A DNA stretch of 64,000 nucleotides from Pseudonocardia sp. 73-21 (GTDB lineage: Bacteria > Actinomycetota > Actinomycetes > Mycobacteriales > Pseudonocardiaceae), in assembly GCF_001899645.1 (NCBI RefSeq), contig NZ_MKVV01000098.1:181671-245670 (forward strand). Direction: 5' to 3'. The notes beneath the pieces are model-generated. The model was not told the DNA's origin. It saw only the letters and a program-made list of their open reading frames with translations, and did not search any database. This document shows positions 1-9,874 of this stretch, one piece after another (the first letter of the stretch is position 1; each line of letters opens with the position of its first letter). The translations under genes were made by a program, and so were the position numbers.

Positions 1-555
1 ATGCTCGGCCCCACCGGCATCGGCGTGCTCTACGGGCGCACCGAGCTGCTGGAGGCCATGCCGCCGTTCCTCACCGGCGGCTCCATGATCGAGCTCGTGC
101 GGATGGAGGGCACCACGTACGCGCCCCCGCCGCAGCGGTTCGAGGCCGGCACGCCGATGTCGTCGCAGGCCATCGGGCTAGCGGCGGCCGTCGACTACCT
201 CGGCGCCATCGGCATGGACGCCGTCTACGCCCACGAGATGGAGCTCGCCGCGGCCGCGATCGAGGGCCTCAGCGCGATCCCGGGCGTCCGGATCATCGGC
301 CCGGCCACCACGGAGGACCGCGGGGGAGCGGTGGCGTTCGTCGTCGACGGGGTGCACGCCCACGACGTCGGGCAGGTGCTCGACGACCGGGGCGTGGCGA
401 TCCGGGTCGGGCACCACTGCGCGTGGCCGCTGCACCGCCGGTTCGGGGTGGCCGCCACGGCGCGGGCATCCTTTGCCGTCTACAACACGGTGGACGAGGT
501 GGCGGCGCTCGTCGAGGGCGTCAAGGCGGCGCGTGAATTCTTCAAGGTGGCGTGA
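1..555 (+). CDS. sufS: Cysteine desulfurase SufS, C-terminal part (cut by window edge)
   Basis: PLP enzyme that takes sulfur from L-cysteine and passes it to SufU for Fe-S cluster assembly. Only the last 184 residues are in the window. The first visible residues, MLGPTGIGVLYG, are the segment that normally follows directly after the PLP-binding lysine, so the ATG at base 1 is an internal Met and not the start. The catalytic cysteine sits in RVGHHCAWP (Cys140 of the visible part), followed by the usual RF motif. sufU follows 6 bases after the stop, as in other actinobacterial suf operons; sufBDC would be expected upstream, outside the window. Confidence 0.95.
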   Translation: MLGPTGIGVLYGRTELLEAMPPFLTGGSMIELVRMEGTTYAPPPQRFEAGTPMSSQAIGLAAAVDYLGAIGMDAVYAHEMELAAAAIEGLSAIPGVRIIGPATTEDRGGAVAFVVDGVHAHDVGQVLDDRGVAIRVGHHCAWPLHRRFGVAATARASFAVYNTVDEVAALVEGVKAAREFFKVA

Positions 556-561
556 CGAGAG

Positions 562-1014
562 ATGCAGCTCGAACAGATGTACCAGGAGATCATCCTGGAT
601 CACTACCGGACGCCGCACGGCGCCGGGCTGAAGGACCCGTTCGACGCCGAGTCGATGCAGATCAACCCCACCTGCGGCGACGAGATCACGCTGCGGGTGA
701 AGCTCGACGGCGACACGGTCTCCGAAGTCTCGCACGAGACCCTGGGGTGCTCTATCAGCCAGGCGTCCGCATCGGTGCTCACCGACCTCGTGGTCGGGCG
801 GTCGGTAGCGGAGTCGCTGCGGATCCTCGCGGCGTTCCAGGAGATGGCGCAGGGCCGCGGCAAGGTCGAACCCGACGAGGACGTGCTCGGCGACGGGGTC
901 GCGTTCGCGGGCGTGGCGAAGTACCCGGCACGGGTCAAGTGCGCACTGCTCGGATGGATGGCGTTCAAGGACGCCGTCGTCCGGGTCAACGACGCGAAGG
1001 AGGCAACGGCATGA
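562..1014 (+). CDS. sufU: Fe-S cluster assembly sulfur acceptor SufU
   Basis: Zinc-dependent sulfurtransferase that accepts persulfide sulfur from SufS and feeds the SufBCD scaffold. The 150-residue protein has the three conserved cysteines at about 38 (PTCGD), 63 (LGCSIS) and 127 (RVKCALLGW), plus Asp40, which together form the SufU zinc site. The insertion between the second and third Cys fits SufU rather than IscU. It lies 6 bases after sufS and its stop overlaps the next start in an ATGA, so translation is coupled. Equivalent to Rv1465. Confidence 0.95.
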   Translation: MQLEQMYQEIILDHYRTPHGAGLKDPFDAESMQINPTCGDEITLRVKLDGDTVSEVSHETLGCSISQASASVLTDLVVGRSVAESLRILAAFQEMAQGRGKVEPDEDVLGDGVAFAGVAKYPARVKCALLGWMAFKDAVVRVNDAKEATA

Positions 1015-1397
1015 GCGAGACCGAGGACGTCGTCCGGGGCGCGGCAGGGATGCCCGAGGCCCCCGCCCGGACGGACAACCCGTCCGTCGACGATCTCGAG
1101 GAGGCCATGCGTGACGTGGTCGACCCCGAGCTGGGCATCAACGTCGTCGACCTGGGCCTGGTGTACGGCATCCAGGCCGACGCCGGCGTGGCCACCATCG
1201 ATATGACGCTCACGAGCGCGGCCTGCCCGCTCACCGACGTCATCGAGGAGCAGGCGCGCGCGGCGCTGACCACGGGCCCGACCGGCGGCCTGGTCAACGA
1301 AATCAAGATCAACTGGGTCTGGATGCCGCCGTGGGGCCCCGACAAGATCACCGAGGACGGCCGCGAGCAGCTGCGCGCCCTCGGCTTCCGCGTCTAG
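1011..1397 (+). CDS. sufT: SufT-like MIP18/DUF59 Fe-S assembly protein
   Basis: 128-residue protein of the MIP18 (DUF59) family that assists Fe-S cluster maturation and is the usual last gene of the actinobacterial suf operon (Rv1466). The domain starts near residue 25 with EAMRDVVDPELGINVVDLGLVYG, and the conserved cysteine lies in TSAACPLTDVI. A C-terminal WxPPWGPDKIT segment is typical of the SufT subgroup. The first 25 residues are a variable acidic extension. Start ATG overlaps the sufU stop. A hairpin immediately follows the stop. Confidence 0.92.
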   Translation: MSETEDVVRGAAGMPEAPARTDNPSVDDLEEAMRDVVDPELGINVVDLGLVYGIQADAGVATIDMTLTSAACPLTDVIEEQARAALTTGPTGGLVNEIKINWVWMPPWGPDKITEDGREQLRALGFRV

Positions 1398-1411
1398 CCC
1401 CTCCTCTCCCT

Positions 1412-1460
1412 GACGAACGGCACTCCCGTCGCAGCTCGGGCGACGAGGGTGCCGTTCGTC
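1412..1460. terminator. Convergent hairpin terminator between sufT and nat
   Basis: GACGAACGGCAC (1412-1423) pairs perfectly with GTGCCGTTCGTC (1449-1460), and an inner stem CGTCGC (1427-1432) pairs with GCGACG (1440-1445). It lies between two convergent genes and is followed on the plus strand by TCTGTTTC, so it can stop transcription from either side. Confidence 0.75.
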
Positions 1461-1464
1461 TGTT

Positions 1465-2253
1465 TCAGAAGAGGCGCTTCAGGGCTGTCCCCAGGTCCGG
1501 CAGCTCCGACAGCGTCAGCAGGAACGTCTCCTCCAGCTCCCGCATGATCTCCGCCGGGCTCGCGAGCTCCCGGATCTCCGAGGGGGCGTCCAGGTGGTGG
1601 GTGGAGAGGGTCCGGCCCCCCAGGTTGTGCCGGCGGCCCTCCGCGGGCCGGGCGGCCACCAACCCCGTCACGAAGTGCGACGCCGGGTGGCGGGAGACGT
1701 AGAAGCTGCCCATCTCCAGGTCGGCGCGGACCTGCGGCGTAAGGTCGAAGCGGTAGAGCGAGCGCCAGGTGCCGCCCACCAGCGCCTGCATCGTCCAGGT
1801 CCCTGCCTCCTCCCGCAGGCGGTAGGCCTCGTGCGGGGTGGCCTGCTCGACGTCCGGGCGGAGCGCGAGGACACCGGTCAGCGTCTGTCCGCCGAACCCG
1901 ACGTCCACGACGTGCGGCCCGGTGTCGAGGTCGACGCGCAGCAGCATGTGCGTGCGTGCCCCGGGCGGGGCGTCGGCGGGTCTGCTCCACACGACGCGCG
2001 CGGTCAGCGCCGTCGTGCGGTAGCCGAGGGCGTCGAGCGCCTCCTGCAGCAGCAGGTTGTGCTCGAAGCAGTAGCCACCGCGGCCGCCGTGCACCATCTT
2101 CGCGGTGACCCCGTCGAGGTCCACGTCGCGGCCGGTGAACGGGTCGAGGTTCTCGAACGCGATCGAGCGCGTGTGGCCTGTGACCACCGCGCGCAGCATC
2201 GCGAGGTCGGGCGGCCCGTGAGCGACGCCGATCCGGGCCAGGTACGCATCCAT
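1465..2253 (-). CDS. nat: Arylamine N-acetyltransferase
   Basis: Transfers the acetyl group of acetyl-CoA (or longer acyl-CoA) to arylamines and hydrazines such as isoniazid. The 262-residue length is usual for bacterial NATs. The Cys-His-Asp triad is visible: Cys62 in RGGYCFEHN, His102 in RTHMLL and Asp117 in VDVGFGG. It is the last gene of a minus-strand run after the cyclase, 33 bases downstream. In mycobacteria nat belongs to a cholesterol catabolism operon; no such genes are here, so the physiological substrate is open. Confidence 0.95.
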   Translation of the reverse strand: MDAYLARIGVAHGPPDLAMLRAVVTGHTRSIAFENLDPFTGRDVDLDGVTAKMVHGGRGGYCFEHNLLLQEALDALGYRTTALTARVVWSRPADAPPGARTHMLLRVDLDTGPHVVDVGFGGQTLTGVLALRPDVEQATPHEAYRLREEAGTWTMQALVGGTWRSLYRFDLTPQVRADLEMGSFYVSRHPASHFVTGLVAARPAEGRRHNLGGRTLSTHHLDAPSEIRELASPAEIMRELEETFLLTLSELPDLGTALKRLF

Positions 2254-2286
2254 GCCGACCAGGTCCTATCTGCACCCGGGTTCAGG

Positions 2287-3324
2287 TCAAGAGGCGCGGT
2301 CCAGGAGCCAGGGGTGCAGGTGGCGGTAGCCGCGGACGGCCAGGGGTCGCAGCGGGCGCACCGCGTAGCGCGGATCGTCCTGCAGGGCGTCGGCCACCTC
2401 GCGGTCGACGAGCACGCTGTCGGGGTGGGCGTGGCTGGTCAGGCGGGCGGCGATGTTGACGACCTCGCCGTACACGTCGCCGTAGCGGACCAGGACGGGC
2501 CCGGCGGCCAGCCCGATCCGCAGCTCCGGCAGCGACGGCTCCACGCGCACGCGGTCCTGCAGGGCCAGGGCGATGGCGGCGCCGTCGACGACCTGGTCGG
2601 TCACGAACAGCACCTCGTCGCCGACGGTCTTGATGATGCGGCCGTGGCCGTCGGCGATCACCTCGGTGGTGCACGAGCCGAAGCGCTCGATCATCTCCGA
2701 CAGCTCGGCCGTGGAGCGGCGCCGCGTGGTGCGGGTGAACCCGACCATGTCCGCGAACCCGACGACGAGGTTCTCGGTGTCGTCATCACCGGTCGCCACC
2801 AGCATCCGCCCGATCGACGCGGCGAGGTGCCTCCGCCAGACGTAGGTCTGCAGCTCCTCCAGTGCCGGCAGCACCGAGCCCGCGACCTGCAGGGCCTGCG
2901 TGGGTGTGAGGTCCTCACCCTGGGCCTCGATCAGGCGTTTGAGGATGCCGATCTGCCACTCGGCCAGCCGTGACATCGACTGGGCGACGGCCCGCGCGAC
3001 GGCCTCCCGCACCTCCGGTTCGAGCACGCCCGCGTCCGTCAGGCTGCTCATGATCCGGACGGCGGCGATGTCGCGGTCGTTGAAGATGACGTCGTCGTCG
3101 TCGACCTCGGGGAACCCGAGCGACCGCCACAGCCGCTTGCCCTCATCCGGATCGAGCCCGGCCTTGTCGGCGAGCTCCAGGCGCGTGTAGCGGCGGGGGG
3201 CGCCGAGGACGACCTCCTCGAGCGCCTCGTCGAGCGGGGCATCGCCCGCCACGTGGCGGACGACGGCGCTGTTGAGCAGGCGTTCGACGCCCGAGAGCCA
3301 GTCGCGCTTGATGCCCGCCTCCAG
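2287..3324 (-). CDS. Class III adenylate/guanylate cyclase with N-terminal regulatory domain
   Basis: Predicted nucleotide cyclase making cAMP (possibly cGMP). The C-terminal catalytic domain shows both metal-binding aspartates (FADMVGFT and KTVGDEVLF) and the transition-state Asn/Arg pair in VVNIAARL. The N-terminal half (about 180 residues) is soluble and helical, resembling the regulatory region of the Rv1264/Rv2212 class. The start is unclear: the reading frame runs into the 3' end of usp with no ATG nearby. A CTG at 3324, just after the usp stop, would give 345 residues; the first clear GTG (3252) gives 321. A start inside usp is also possible. Confidence 0.85.
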   Translation of the reverse strand: MEAGIKRDWLSGVERLLNSAVVRHVAGDAPLDEALEEVVLGAPRRYTRLELADKAGLDPDEGKRLWRSLGFPEVDDDDVIFNDRDIAAVRIMSSLTDAGVLEPEVREAVARAVAQSMSRLAEWQIGILKRLIEAQGEDLTPTQALQVAGSVLPALEELQTYVWRRHLAASIGRMLVATGDDDTENLVVGFADMVGFTRTTRRRSTAELSEMIERFGSCTTEVIADGHGRIIKTVGDEVLFVTDQVVDGAAIALALQDRVRVEPSLPELRIGLAAGPVLVRYGDVYGEVVNIAARLTSHAHPDSVLVDREVADALQDDPRYAVRPLRPLAVRGYRHLHPWLLDRAS

Positions 3325-3325
3325 G

Positions 3326-3775
3326 TCAGGTGGTGTGGACGATGAGCACGTCGACGCCGGAACGCCGGGCGACGTCCGAGGGCACCGAGCCCAGCAGACG
3401 CCCGGAGAGGGTGTTGAGGCCCTTGTTGCCGACGACGAGCAGGTCGGCCCGGCTGTCCTCGACGACCTTGCGCAGCACGTCGACGGGCGCACCGTCGGCG
3501 GCCACGGTGCGGACCTTCCCGGCCCCGGCCGCGACGGCGCGGTCCTCGGCGGTGCGCAGGGTCTCCTCGGCGGGGGTCCAGCCGACCACGAGGTAGGCCT
3601 CGTCCTTGAGGGCGTCCTCGGCGCCGGCGGTCTCGTCGCGGCTGGCGGGGGTGTAGGCGCAGACGATCACGAGCTCGGCGTCGCTGTCGGCGGCGACGGA
3701 CGCGGCGCGGTCGACGGCGGAGAGGGAGGTGGCGGAGCCGTCGGTGCCGACGACGATGGTGCGGTAGGCGGGCAT
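3326..3775 (-). CDS. Universal stress protein (UspA family, ATP-binding)
   Basis: Single-domain 149-residue UspA protein. The N-terminal TIVVGTDGS strand-loop and the C-terminal GNKG-(9 residues)-GS signature (GNKGLNTLSGRLLGSVPSDV) are the ATP-binding elements. It sits directly upstream of the cyclase gene, its stop touching or overlapping the cyclase start, so the two are probably co-expressed. Some mycobacterial Usp proteins bind cAMP; whether this one does cannot be read from sequence. Confidence 0.93.
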   Translation of the reverse strand: MPAYRTIVVGTDGSATSLSAVDRAASVAADSDAELVIVCAYTPASRDETAGAEDALKDEAYLVVGWTPAEETLRTAEDRAVAAGAGKVRTVAADGAPVDVLRKVVEDSRADLLVVGNKGLNTLSGRLLGSVPSDVARRSGVDVLIVHTT

Positions 3776-3850
3776 GGGGAGCCTCCGGCATGGGGGGACA
3801 ACGTGTGCAGAGGTTACCGGGAGTAGCGCCCCCGTTCGGCACCGGAGGTA

Positions 3851-5023
3851 TCACCCGATCGGGGCAGCCTCCTCGGCCGGTCGTGGCGGGGCCGCGGGAC
3901 GCAGGGCCGGGAGCACCAACCGGGACCGCAGCAGCCACCCCGACCGGCCGAACAGGGCGCCCATGACGGCCACCGTGCCGGTCAGGTCGTCACGTCCGCC
4001 CAGGTAGGCCCACCGGTGGTGCTCGGGCAGCGAGAAGAACACCTCGAAGAAGCCGGGCACCTCGGCCGGTGGCATCCGCAGCAGCGCCTCGAGCCCGATC
4101 CGCCGGAAGCGGTGCACGGCCCTGGCCCGCGGGGACCACACGACGTCCCCCGGCGATCCCGCGGCGATCGCGTCGGCCACGGCCGGGGCGAGCGACAGCG
4201 CCGTGGCCACGCTGAACCCGCTCGCGGGGTGCACGAGCGGTGCGGCGGCCCCGAACCCGATCACGCCGGGGGTGCGCAGCCGCGGGGTGTCGACGGGGAA
4301 CCGCACCCGCTCCGTCGGTGCGTCGTCGGGCACCGTGATCCCGTGCCGGGCCAGGCGCGCGAGCAGGCGGCGGCGCAGCACCGGCTGCGGCAGACCGGGG
4401 CGCCGGGCCAGCGACGTCTCCTCCAGCAGCACCCGGCCCCCGCCGAGCGGCACCGCGTAGAGGAACGTCGGCCAGCCCGGCTCGCCGTGGTCGGCGCGCC
4501 AGTCCATGAACAGGGCCTCACCGGGTGCGACGAGCGGGGCGGCGGCGGCCTCGTCGAGCACCACGCCGTGGGCGGTCTGCTCGGCCGCGGTGCGGCGTGG
4601 GCCCGCTCCACGGGTCGGTTGCCGGTGCCCGCCCGCGTCCACGACGGTCCGGGCCCGCAGCCGGGTGCCGTCGGCCAGCGTGACCTCGCCCGGCCCGGCA
4701 CCGGTGACGCGGCCGCCGACGACGACCACGCCGGCGAGCCCGTCGTCCAGATGGGCCCGCAGCGCGGGCACGTCGAGCACGGCGTACTCGCGGCCCAGGT
4801 CCCACGCGGTACGGGCGATGGCGCGCCCGGTGGCCCGCGCCGCGATCACGGATGCGGGCAGCTCGGCGGGCAGGTCGTGGACCCAGGCGCCGTAGGTGGA
4901 GAGCCACGGGCCGTCCGGCGACCGGTCGACGAGCGCGGTGACCAGCCCGCGCTGCGCGCACGCGGCGGCGAGCGCCCGCCCGGCGGGCCCGCCCCCCACG
5001 ACGATCACGTCGTCCACGCGCAC
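3851..5023 (-). CDS. Lycopene cyclase family flavoprotein
   Basis: Predicted FAD/NAD(P)-dependent cyclase that closes ionone rings on lycopene. The 390-residue protein has an N-terminal dinucleotide fold (VIVVGGGPAGRALAAA), the FMDWR motif characteristic of CrtY/CrtL cyclases, the following LEETSLARRP segment, and HPASGFSVATAL near the C-terminus. No other carotenoid gene is in the window, so the rest of the pathway must lie elsewhere. It heads the minus-strand run ending with nat and is divergent from dgt, 130 bases away. Confidence 0.85.
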   Translation of the reverse strand: MRVDDVIVVGGGPAGRALAAACAQRGLVTALVDRSPDGPWLSTYGAWVHDLPAELPASVIAARATGRAIARTAWDLGREYAVLDVPALRAHLDDGLAGVVVVGGRVTGAGPGEVTLADGTRLRARTVVDAGGHRQPTRGAGPRRTAAEQTAHGVVLDEAAAAPLVAPGEALFMDWRADHGEPGWPTFLYAVPLGGGRVLLEETSLARRPGLPQPVLRRRLLARLARHGITVPDDAPTERVRFPVDTPRLRTPGVIGFGAAAPLVHPASGFSVATALSLAPAVADAIAAGSPGDVVWSPRARAVHRFRRIGLEALLRMPPAEVPGFFEVFFSLPEHHRWAYLGGRDDLTGTVAVMGALFGRSGWLLRSRLVLPALRPAAPPRPAEEAAPIG

Positions 5024-5141
5024 CTCTCTCCGTCCGACGACAGTGCCGGGCCGTCTGAACCTAGGCGACGAACGTGCCGTCCGTCGGCGAGGCGGCGGCC
5101 TGCCCGGCTGCGCGCCGCGCCGAGCGCACGAGCAGGTCCAC

Positions 5142-5147
5142 TAGCCT
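5142..5147 (+). promoter_or_regulatory. Leaderless -10 box (TAGCCT) for dgt
   Basis: TAGCCT ends 6 bases before the GTG start of dgt, the spacing seen for leaderless transcripts at several other genes in this window. No Shine-Dalgarno sequence lies between. Confidence 0.5.
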
Positions 5148-5153
5148 GCACCG

Positions 5154-6611
5154 GTGGATCTCCGTGCGCGAGCCGGCAGGCGGGTGCCCGTGCCCGAGTC
5201 GGGTGCGGGGCTCGCCGCCTCCCCGTTCCGTGTCGACCGGGACCGGATCGCGGCGTCGCCGTTCTTCGCGCGCCTGGCCGGGGTGACGCAGGTGGTGAGC
5301 CCGGCCGGGTCCGGGCTGCTCGTGCACAACCGGCTCACCCACAGCCTCCAGGTGGCGCAGGTGGCCCGCGCCATCGCCGAGCGCCTCGTCCCCGAACCGC
5401 TGGTCGACAAGCTCGGCGGCTGCGATCCCGACGTCGTGGAGGCCGCCGCGCTGGCCCACGACCTGGGCCACCCGCCGTTCGGCCACCTCGGCGAGCAGGT
5501 GCTCGACCGGCTCGCCCGCGAGCGCCTCGGCCTGCCCGACGGCTTCGAGGGCAACGCGCAGAGCTTCCGCATCGTCACCACCATCGACCTGCACGGTCCC
5601 GGGGGCACGGGCCTGGACCTGACCGCGGCCGTCCGGGCGGCGATCCTCAAGTACCCGTGGTCGCGTCGGGCCCACCCGGACCCGCACCCGAGCGTCGCGC
5701 CGCTGCCACCGCGGGGAGCCGGGCCACTGCCCGGGGCGCCGTCCGCCGGCTCGGCCAAGTTCTCCGCCTACACCACCGAGCTCGACGACCTGCGCCAGAG
5801 CCGCGCCGTGTTCGCCGGCGTCATCGGGCCGTGGCAGCAGACCGTCGAGGCCGCCGTGATGGACACCGCCGACGACATCGCCTACGCCATCCACGACCTC
5901 GAGGACTTCCACCGCGTCGGCGTGCTGCAGCAGGCGGGTGTCGCGGCGGAGCTGAACGGCTGGTTGCGTGCCCCGGGCCCGCACGGGCCCGGCGCCGACC
6001 TCGAACGGCTGCGCCTGCGGCTCGCGGACAAGGACGCCTGGGCCTACGACGACGACGCGTTCACAGCCGCTGTCGAGCGGGTGCGGGAGGACCTCGTGGA
6101 CGGGCTGCTGGCCACGTCGTTCGACGGGTCGATGGCCGCCGAGCGGGCCGTCGCGGAGTTCTCGGCGCGCTGGACGTCGCGGCTCGTCGGCGGGGTCGAC
6201 GTCCGGCCCGAGCCGCCCGTCCGCTCGGCCCACGTGGCGCTGGCCACCGCGCAGTGGCACGAGGTGGCGGTGCTGAAGTTCGTGCACCAGCGGTTCGTGC
6301 TCCTGCGCGCCGATCTCGCGTCGCACCAGCGGGGCCAGGCGACGGTGCTGACCGGCCTGGTCGGGGCCCTGCACGACTGGCTCACCGACGACGAGAGCGG
6401 CCCGCGCCTGCCGCCCCGCCTGCACGACCTCGTCGAGCTGGCCCGGGGGGAGTACGCGGCCCTGGCGCCCGCGGCGGAGGTCGACGGTCTGGCCACCGGG
6501 CGGGCCGTGGTCGACTACGTCGCCTCGCTCACCGACGGCCAGGCCACGGCCCTGCTCGACGTGCTCACCGGCCGCTCCGGCCGGCTGTGGACCGACGCCG
6601 CGGTGCTGTAG
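5154..6611 (+). CDS. dgt: Deoxyguanosinetriphosphate triphosphohydrolase-like HD protein
   Basis: HD-domain dNTPase that hydrolyses dNTPs to nucleoside and triphosphate, controlling dNTP pools. The 485-residue protein carries the metal site residues His63 (RLTHSLQVAQ) and His102-Asp103 (AALAHDLGHPPFGHLGE), followed by the conserved FEGNAQSFRI segment. GTG start at 5154 gives a protein beginning MDLRARAGRR and fits the leaderless -10. In many actinobacteria dnaG follows dgt; here it does not. Confidence 0.92.
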   Translation: MDLRARAGRRVPVPESGAGLAASPFRVDRDRIAASPFFARLAGVTQVVSPAGSGLLVHNRLTHSLQVAQVARAIAERLVPEPLVDKLGGCDPDVVEAAALAHDLGHPPFGHLGEQVLDRLARERLGLPDGFEGNAQSFRIVTTIDLHGPGGTGLDLTAAVRAAILKYPWSRRAHPDPHPSVAPLPPRGAGPLPGAPSAGSAKFSAYTTELDDLRQSRAVFAGVIGPWQQTVEAAVMDTADDIAYAIHDLEDFHRVGVLQQAGVAAELNGWLRAPGPHGPGADLERLRLRLADKDAWAYDDDAFTAAVERVREDLVDGLLATSFDGSMAAERAVAEFSARWTSRLVGGVDVRPEPPVRSAHVALATAQWHEVAVLKFVHQRFVLLRADLASHQRGQATVLTGLVGALHDWLTDDESGPRLPPRLHDLVELARGEYAALAPAAEVDGLATGRAVVDYVASLTDGQATALLDVLTGRSGRLWTDAAVL

Positions 6612-6938
6612 CCCGGACGGGGACGACAGCGCGACCGCGGCGATGTCGTCCGGGTCCGGGGTGATCACGGTGGCGCGCAAGCCGTCGGGCGAAGGGGACG
6701 ACATGTCCGACGTGCCGGAGCCGCCGAGCAGTCGGCCCCGACCGAGGTGACCTCGTCGGTCAGCGGGTCGATCCGGACGGCCCCGGACCGGCGCAGCCGC
6801 AGCAGCGCGTGCTGCCGGGGCGAGTCCCGCGAGACCTGGGCGACCACCCCGGCCGGGGCGAACGCGCTGCGGCACTCGGAGTGCCGCGCGAGCATCCCCG
6901 CTGCGGCCTGCCGGGGACCACGACGTGCGGCAGCGGTC
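6612..6938. other. Intergenic region, possibly holding a decayed reading frame
   Basis: No convincing gene. On the minus strand, 6895-6665 encodes 76 residues beginning MLARHSECRSAFAPAG that look protein-like (RIDPLTDEVTSVGA), and a neighbouring frame continues with DGLRATVITPDPDDIAAVAL toward the dgt 3' end. This could be one frameshifted, non-functional gene. I recognise no family and see no good ribosome binding site. Confidence 0.25.
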
Positions 6939-6978
6939 GTGCGCGGATATCAGGGTGGGAACACTGTTATCCGCGCAC
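6939..6978 (-). terminator. Hairpin terminator downstream of the SDR gene
   Basis: GTGCGCGGATA (6939-6949) pairs perfectly with TATCCGCGCAC (6968-6978). It lies 22 bases past the 3' end of the minus-strand SDR gene and between convergent genes. The GCGGATATC core is shared with the hairpin at 23824. Confidence 0.65.
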
Positions 6979-6999
6979 GGGCGGCGGTAGCCGCGCTCG

Positions 7000-7791
7000 C
7001 TAGCCCAACGTGCCCGTCGCCATCACGCCGCCGTCGATGCGCACCGTCTCGCCCGTGATCCACGACGCCTCGTCGGAGACCAGGAAGCCGACCAGCGACG
7101 CGATGTCATCCGGGTTCCCCAGGCGCTTCATCGGATAGGCCGAGCTGACCTTCTCCTCGCCCTCCTCGTAGAGCGCGGTGGCGAACTTCGTCTTGACGAC
7201 GGCGGGGGCGACCGCGTTGACGCGGATCGACGGGCCCAGCTGCCAGGCCAGCTCCTCGGTGAGCCGGATCAGCGCGGCCTTCGACGCGCCGTAGGCCGCG
7301 ATCACGCCGGTGGAGCGCAGGCCCGCCGTGGACGCGAGGTTGATCACCACGCCGCCGTGCTCGCCCATCCACGCCTTGTAGGCCTCCTGCACGAAGCCCA
7401 GGGCCGCCACGACGTTGACGTCGAAGATCTTGCGGACGCCGTTCAGGTCCGCGGTCATGAGGTCGCCGTAGACGGGGTTGATGCCCGCGTTGTTGACGAG
7501 GATGTCCAGCGAGCCGAACGCCTCCACGGTCCTGGCGACGGCCTCGGCGCGGGACTCGTCCGACCCGGCGTTGCCCGGCACGGCCAGCACGCGCGACGCG
7601 TCGCCGCCCGCGGCCTTGGCCACGAGTTCCTCGGCGGCGGCGGCGAGCTGGTCGGGCTTGCGGGCGGTGATGGTCACCGAGGCCCCGCGGGTGAGCAGCT
7701 CGGCGGCGATGGCGTGGCCGATGCCGAGGCTTCCGCCGGTGACGAGTGCTGCCCTGCCGTTCAGACCAGCCGAGCCCGTGAGATCAGTCAT
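7000..7791 (-). CDS. SDR family oxidoreductase
   Basis: Classical short-chain dehydrogenase/reductase of 263 residues. It shows the cofactor motif TGGSLGIG, the NNAG motif and the catalytic YGASK, with a serine in NLASTAG. The C-terminus DGGVMATGTLG is FabG-like, but the gene is not linked to fatty acid genes, so a specific substrate cannot be assigned. It is monocistronic, convergent with dgt and divergent from the ABC-F gene (128 bases between starts). Confidence 0.9.
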   Translation of the reverse strand: MTDLTGSAGLNGRAALVTGGSLGIGHAIAAELLTRGASVTITARKPDQLAAAAEELVAKAAGGDASRVLAVPGNAGSDESRAEAVARTVEAFGSLDILVNNAGINPVYGDLMTADLNGVRKIFDVNVVAALGFVQEAYKAWMGEHGGVVINLASTAGLRSTGVIAAYGASKAALIRLTEELAWQLGPSIRVNAVAPAVVKTKFATALYEEGEEKVSSAYPMKRLGNPDDIASLVGFLVSDEASWITGETVRIDGGVMATGTLG

Positions 7792-7830
7792 GCCTGGACC
7801 CTACTTCGCGAATCGCGTGGCGTCGGCCGG

Positions 7831-7836
7831 TACTCT
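7831..7836 (+). promoter_or_regulatory. -10 box (TACTCT) for the ABC-F leader
   Basis: TACTCT ends 7 bases before the GTG of the short upstream reading frame at 7844 and about 83 bases before the ABC-F start. It implies a transcript that begins at or near the leader peptide. Confidence 0.45.
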
Positions 7837-7843
7837 GGGCCAC

Positions 7844-7861
7844 GTGATCCGGATCGAGTAG
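7844..7861 (+). CDS. Putative five-codon leader peptide upstream of the ABC-F gene
   Basis: A GTG followed by four codons and TAG encodes fMet-Ile-Arg-Ile-Glu. It lies at the leaderless position after a TACTCT -10 box, and two self-complementary elements follow before the ABC-F ribosome binding site. Many antibiotic-resistance ABC-F genes are controlled by ribosome stalling on such leaders. The frame is very short, so chance is possible. Confidence 0.35.
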   Translation: MIRIE

Positions 7862-7914
7862 GCCGCCTCCCGTGCGGCCCACCCGTCTGTCCCCACCCGG
7901 AATACCTGGAGCTC
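7861..7914 (+). promoter_or_regulatory. Possible attenuator in the ABC-F leader
   Basis: GGCCGC (7861-7866) pairs with GCGGCC (7874-7879), starting at the last base of the leader peptide stop. The ABC-F ribosome binding site region is itself a palindrome, GGAGCTCC (7907-7914), so the GGAG can be sequestered. The arrangement would allow translation-coupled exposure of the start. Confidence 0.35.
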
Positions 7915-7918
7915 CTCC

Positions 7919-9550
<1,632 letters not shown>

Positions 9551-9874
9551 TCGGACGATCCGGCCGGGACGATGATCACCCGATCGCACGCCGCAGTTGC
9601 GGCACACAGGGCCACATTCGACACGCATGAATGGCGATGTGCGCGTTCCATCGCCTCCTGGGGTGACGAGGAGATGGCGTCGGGGTGACGAGGCGGTGAT
9701 CGGCGGACGGCAATGATCACCCGTCCGCGTGATCCATTCGGAGGAACCGCTCACCGATCATCGAGTGGATCTCCTGGTCCCGCGTCCGGACGTGGACGAT
9801 CATTGCCGCACCGCCGGGCCGACCAGGCCCAGGGGCGTGTTTCACCAGGGGCAACGAAGTTTTGGAGGAGTCCG
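9551..9874. other. Structure-rich intergenic region between ABC-F and the small HTH gene
   Basis: No gene seen. The 324 bases hold a perfect 11-base inverted repeat, CGGCAATGATC (9708-9718) and GATCATTGCCG (9798-9808), a GGCGAT/ATCGCC hairpin near 9633-9655, two direct copies of GGGGTGACGAGG (near 9659 and 9683) and two of ATGATCACCCG (near 9583 and 9713). The ribosome binding site GGAGGAG (9864-9870) of the next gene is strong. It may contain the next gene's promoter and operators, or an RNA. Confidence 0.4.

Noticed and set aside
1..555. Complete short gene starting at ATG 1
   Set aside because: The ATG is the internal Met after the PLP lysine of SufS; the gene is cut by the window edge.
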